From NCBI RefSeq assembly GCF_945873775.1, contig NZ_CAMCEC010000027.1:1-32321 (forward strand): a stretch of 32,321 nucleotides of DNA, given 5' to 3'. The notes beneath the pieces were generated by a model. It was not told where the DNA came from. It searched no databases and saw only the letters and a program-made list of their open reading frames with translations. Below are positions 32,259 to 32,321 of this stretch, piece after piece (position 1 is the stretch's first letter; every line of letters begins with the position of its first letter). Position numbers and translations under genes: made by a program. This stretch comes from an uncultured Treponema sp. (lineage in GTDB: Bacteria > Spirochaetota > Spirochaetia > Treponematales > Treponemataceae).

Positions 32259-32321
32259 CAATCGAGCAATCGAGCAATCGAGCAATCGAGCAATCGAGCA
32301 ATCGAGCAATCGAGCAATCGA
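32259..32321. repeat. 8-bp tandem repeat (CAATCGAG)n reaching the window end
   Basis: Seven complete perfect copies of CAATCGAG plus CAATCGA run from 32259 to the last base, so the true copy number is unknown. It begins 45 bp upstream of the start codon of the broken SUMF1-domain gene, in its promoter region. The window probably ends here because the assembly could not pass the repeat. Confidence 0.9.

Noticed and set aside
32259-32321. CRISPR array at the window end
   Set aside because: The repeats are 8 bp and directly adjacent, with no spacers.

Overview
The window is AT-rich chromosomal DNA from a spirochaete, almost certainly a Treponema. Three things point there: a complete flgB-flgC-fliE-fliF-fliG-fliH-fliI-fliJ operon in the order I know from Treponema pallidum; an ileS / TP0453-like lipoprotein / TPR protein cluster that matches the T. 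pallidum tp0452-tp0454 arrangement as I remember it; and a tandem pair of MptE-like (DUF115, Maf-related) proteins. A full riboflavin operon and an IS-free, repeat-containing chromosome fit a free-living or gut commensal treponeme better than the pallidum group. I cannot name the species.

Layout. 1-5.2 kb (+): the 3' end of a Glu-rich protein, a terminator, two overlapping DUF115 proteins and a two-TM protein with a degenerate GGDEF-like domain. 5.2-10 kb (-): ileS, a TP0453-like outer-membrane lipoprotein and a TPR lipoprotein. 9.96-10.46 kb: a 506-bp gap with a repeat remnant, a possible structured RNA with a terminator, and the promoter of a NeuB-type sugar-acid synthase (10.5-11.6 kb, +). 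11.6-13.9 kb: coaX (-) and hisS (+), divergent. 14.0-17.5 kb (-): ribD-ribE-ribBA-ribH. 17.6-22.6 kb (+): a class A penicillin-binding protein, a small ParB-N protein with an amphipathic tail, and a uridine-kinase-like protein with a ThrRS-like N-terminus. 22.6-29.8 kb (-): the flagellar basal-body/export operon. 29.98-31.16 kb (+): a CtkA/HipA-type kinase. 31.2-32.3 kb: a repeat cluster, a broken FGE/SUMF1-domain lipoprotein or secreted-protein gene, and an 8-bp tandem repeat that runs off the end.

The most interesting layer is regulatory. Several first genes of transcripts (neuB, hisS, pbp, the ParB-like gene, flgB) have good promoters whose -10 box ends only 7-8 nt before the start codon and have no Shine-Dalgarno, so their mRNAs should be leaderless. 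Genes inside operons carry normal Shine-Dalgarno sequences. The flgB operon starts with a sigma-28-like promoter. fliF has a second, sigma-70-like promoter and a leader of about 200 nt with a 14-bp and an 11-bp hairpin, ending in a 9-bp hairpin that holds the ribosome-binding site in its loop and the AUG in its stem. A further set of hairpins separates fliH from fliI. Palindromic GTCATT...AATGAC repeats occupy four intergenic regions.

Functionally, the DUF115 pair plus NeuB fits sugar modification of flagellin. The ileS cluster and the PBP serve the envelope. The rest is housekeeping (riboflavin, CoA, tRNA charging).
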